From an uncultured Roseburia sp. (GTDB taxonomy: Bacteria; Bacillota; Clostridia; Lachnospirales; Lachnospiraceae): DNA of 5,675 nt. Made by a program: the position numbers and the translations under genes. The first letter of the stretch is position 1. Every line of letters begins with the position of its first letter. The stretch spans positions 1 to 5,675 of the forward strand of contig URJS01000098.1 of NCBI GenBank assembly GCA_900548205.1, given 5' to 3'. Under the pieces are notes generated by a model. The model was given only the letters and a program-made list of their open reading frames with translations, was not told where the DNA came from and searched no databases. Positions 5,511-5,675 of the stretch are shown piece after piece.

Positions 5511-5556
5511 GACTTTATAAAACCGCCATGCCACAATAAAGTCATCGATAAATCGA
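5511..5556. repeat. Inverted repeats in the gap before the small reading frame
   Basis: GACTTTAT (5511-5518) and ATAAAGTC (5536-5543) are perfect 8-bp inverted arms around a 17-nt centre. Two bases later comes TCGAT-AA-ATCGA (5545-5556). The stems are AT-rich and not followed by a T-run, so they do not look like a terminator of the preceding gene. They may be protein-binding sites for a promoter of the following small frame, but I see no convincing -35/-10 pair here. Confidence 0.35.
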
Positions 5557-5581
5557 AATTTTATTACAAAGGAGAAGGTGG

Positions 5582-5668
5582 ATGAACAACGCAAAGCTTC
5601 AATCGCAAAAGGACGTACTTGTAAAAAATAGTCTTCGCCTATTCAACTCCCCTGCCCCTCATTCATGA
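5582..5668 (+). CDS. Candidate small protein of 28 aa, or 5' end of an interrupted gene
   Basis: AAAGGAG (5568-5574) lies seven bases before the ATG at 5582, a strong and well-placed ribosome binding site. The frame begins MNNAKLQSQKDVLVKNSLRL and stops at TGA 5666-5668. The peptide is hydrophilic and basic, with no signal peptide or membrane helix, and I recognise no family. The stop lies within the hairpin at 5655-5672, and the last residues are encoded by the hairpin arm. It could therefore be a complete small protein or leader peptide ending in a terminator, or the start of a longer gene into which something has inserted. The window ends seven bases later. Confidence 0.4.
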   Translation: MNNAKLQSQKDVLVKNSLRLFNSPAPHS

Positions 5669-5672
5669 GGGG
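5655..5672 (+). terminator. GC-rich hairpin at the window edge: terminator or mobile-element end
   Basis: CCCCTCA and TGAGGGG form a 7-bp perfect stem closed by the tetraloop TTCA. The following visible bases are only TTA, so a terminator T-run cannot be confirmed. It would be the first terminator-like structure downstream of the secreted/membrane gene pair. The alternative is the subterminal hairpin of an IS200/IS605-type element lying mostly beyond the edge. Confidence 0.45.
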
Positions 5673-5675
5673 TTA

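Overview
The window looks like chromosomal DNA of a Gram-positive Bacillota. Strong AGGAGG-type ribosome binding sites, Bce-type and YtrA-type ABC transporter modules, TTG and GTG starts and moderate base composition suggest a Clostridia member, perhaps Lachnospiraceae. The family-level guess rests on general resemblance only. No rRNA, tRNA or CRISPR array was seen.

Left two thirds (1-3940), all on the minus strand. Transcription starts at a near-consensus sigma-A promoter at about 3940-3912 and runs leftward through four tightly packed genes: a YtrA-type GntR repressor (TTG start), an ABC ATPase joined to it by an ATGA overlap, and two small six-helix membrane proteins that probably form the permease. 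A 131-bp gap at 1185-1315 follows. It has no convincing terminator, but carries a perfect CTTACA-N4-TGTAAG palindrome, a repeated half-site 21 bp away, and a promoter with a good -10 and a poor -35. That is what is expected of a promoter activated by a BceR-like response regulator. Downstream lie a BceA-type ATPase and the first 122 codons of a BceB/FtsX-type permease that leaves the window at its left edge. No two-component genes are present in the window. The six-gene order (GntR, ATPase, TM, TM, ATPase, FtsX-type permease) recalls the Bacillus subtilis ytrABCDEF layout, though the last two proteins look Bce-like.

Right third (3970-5675), plus strand. A divergent promoter with an extended -10 drives an RNA with a leader of about 130 nt. 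The leader has a palindrome at the expected start site, nested stems and an orphan Shine-Dalgarno sequence. Next come two overlapping genes: a secreted 292-aa protein with a Gly/Ala/Ser-rich hydrophobic middle set between its only two cysteines, and a 164-aa protein with a membrane helix near each end and an outer domain of about 100 residues. I recognise neither. Their arrangement could fit an exported effector with a membrane partner, but this is inference. After an 83-bp gap with an inverted repeat comes a 28-codon reading frame with a strong ribosome binding site. Its stop codon lies inside a 7-bp GC-rich hairpin at the right edge, which may be a terminator or the end of a mobile element.

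If the parts act together, the left side would sense and remove envelope-active peptides while the right side makes an exported protein of unknown function. Nothing in the sequence proves a functional link.
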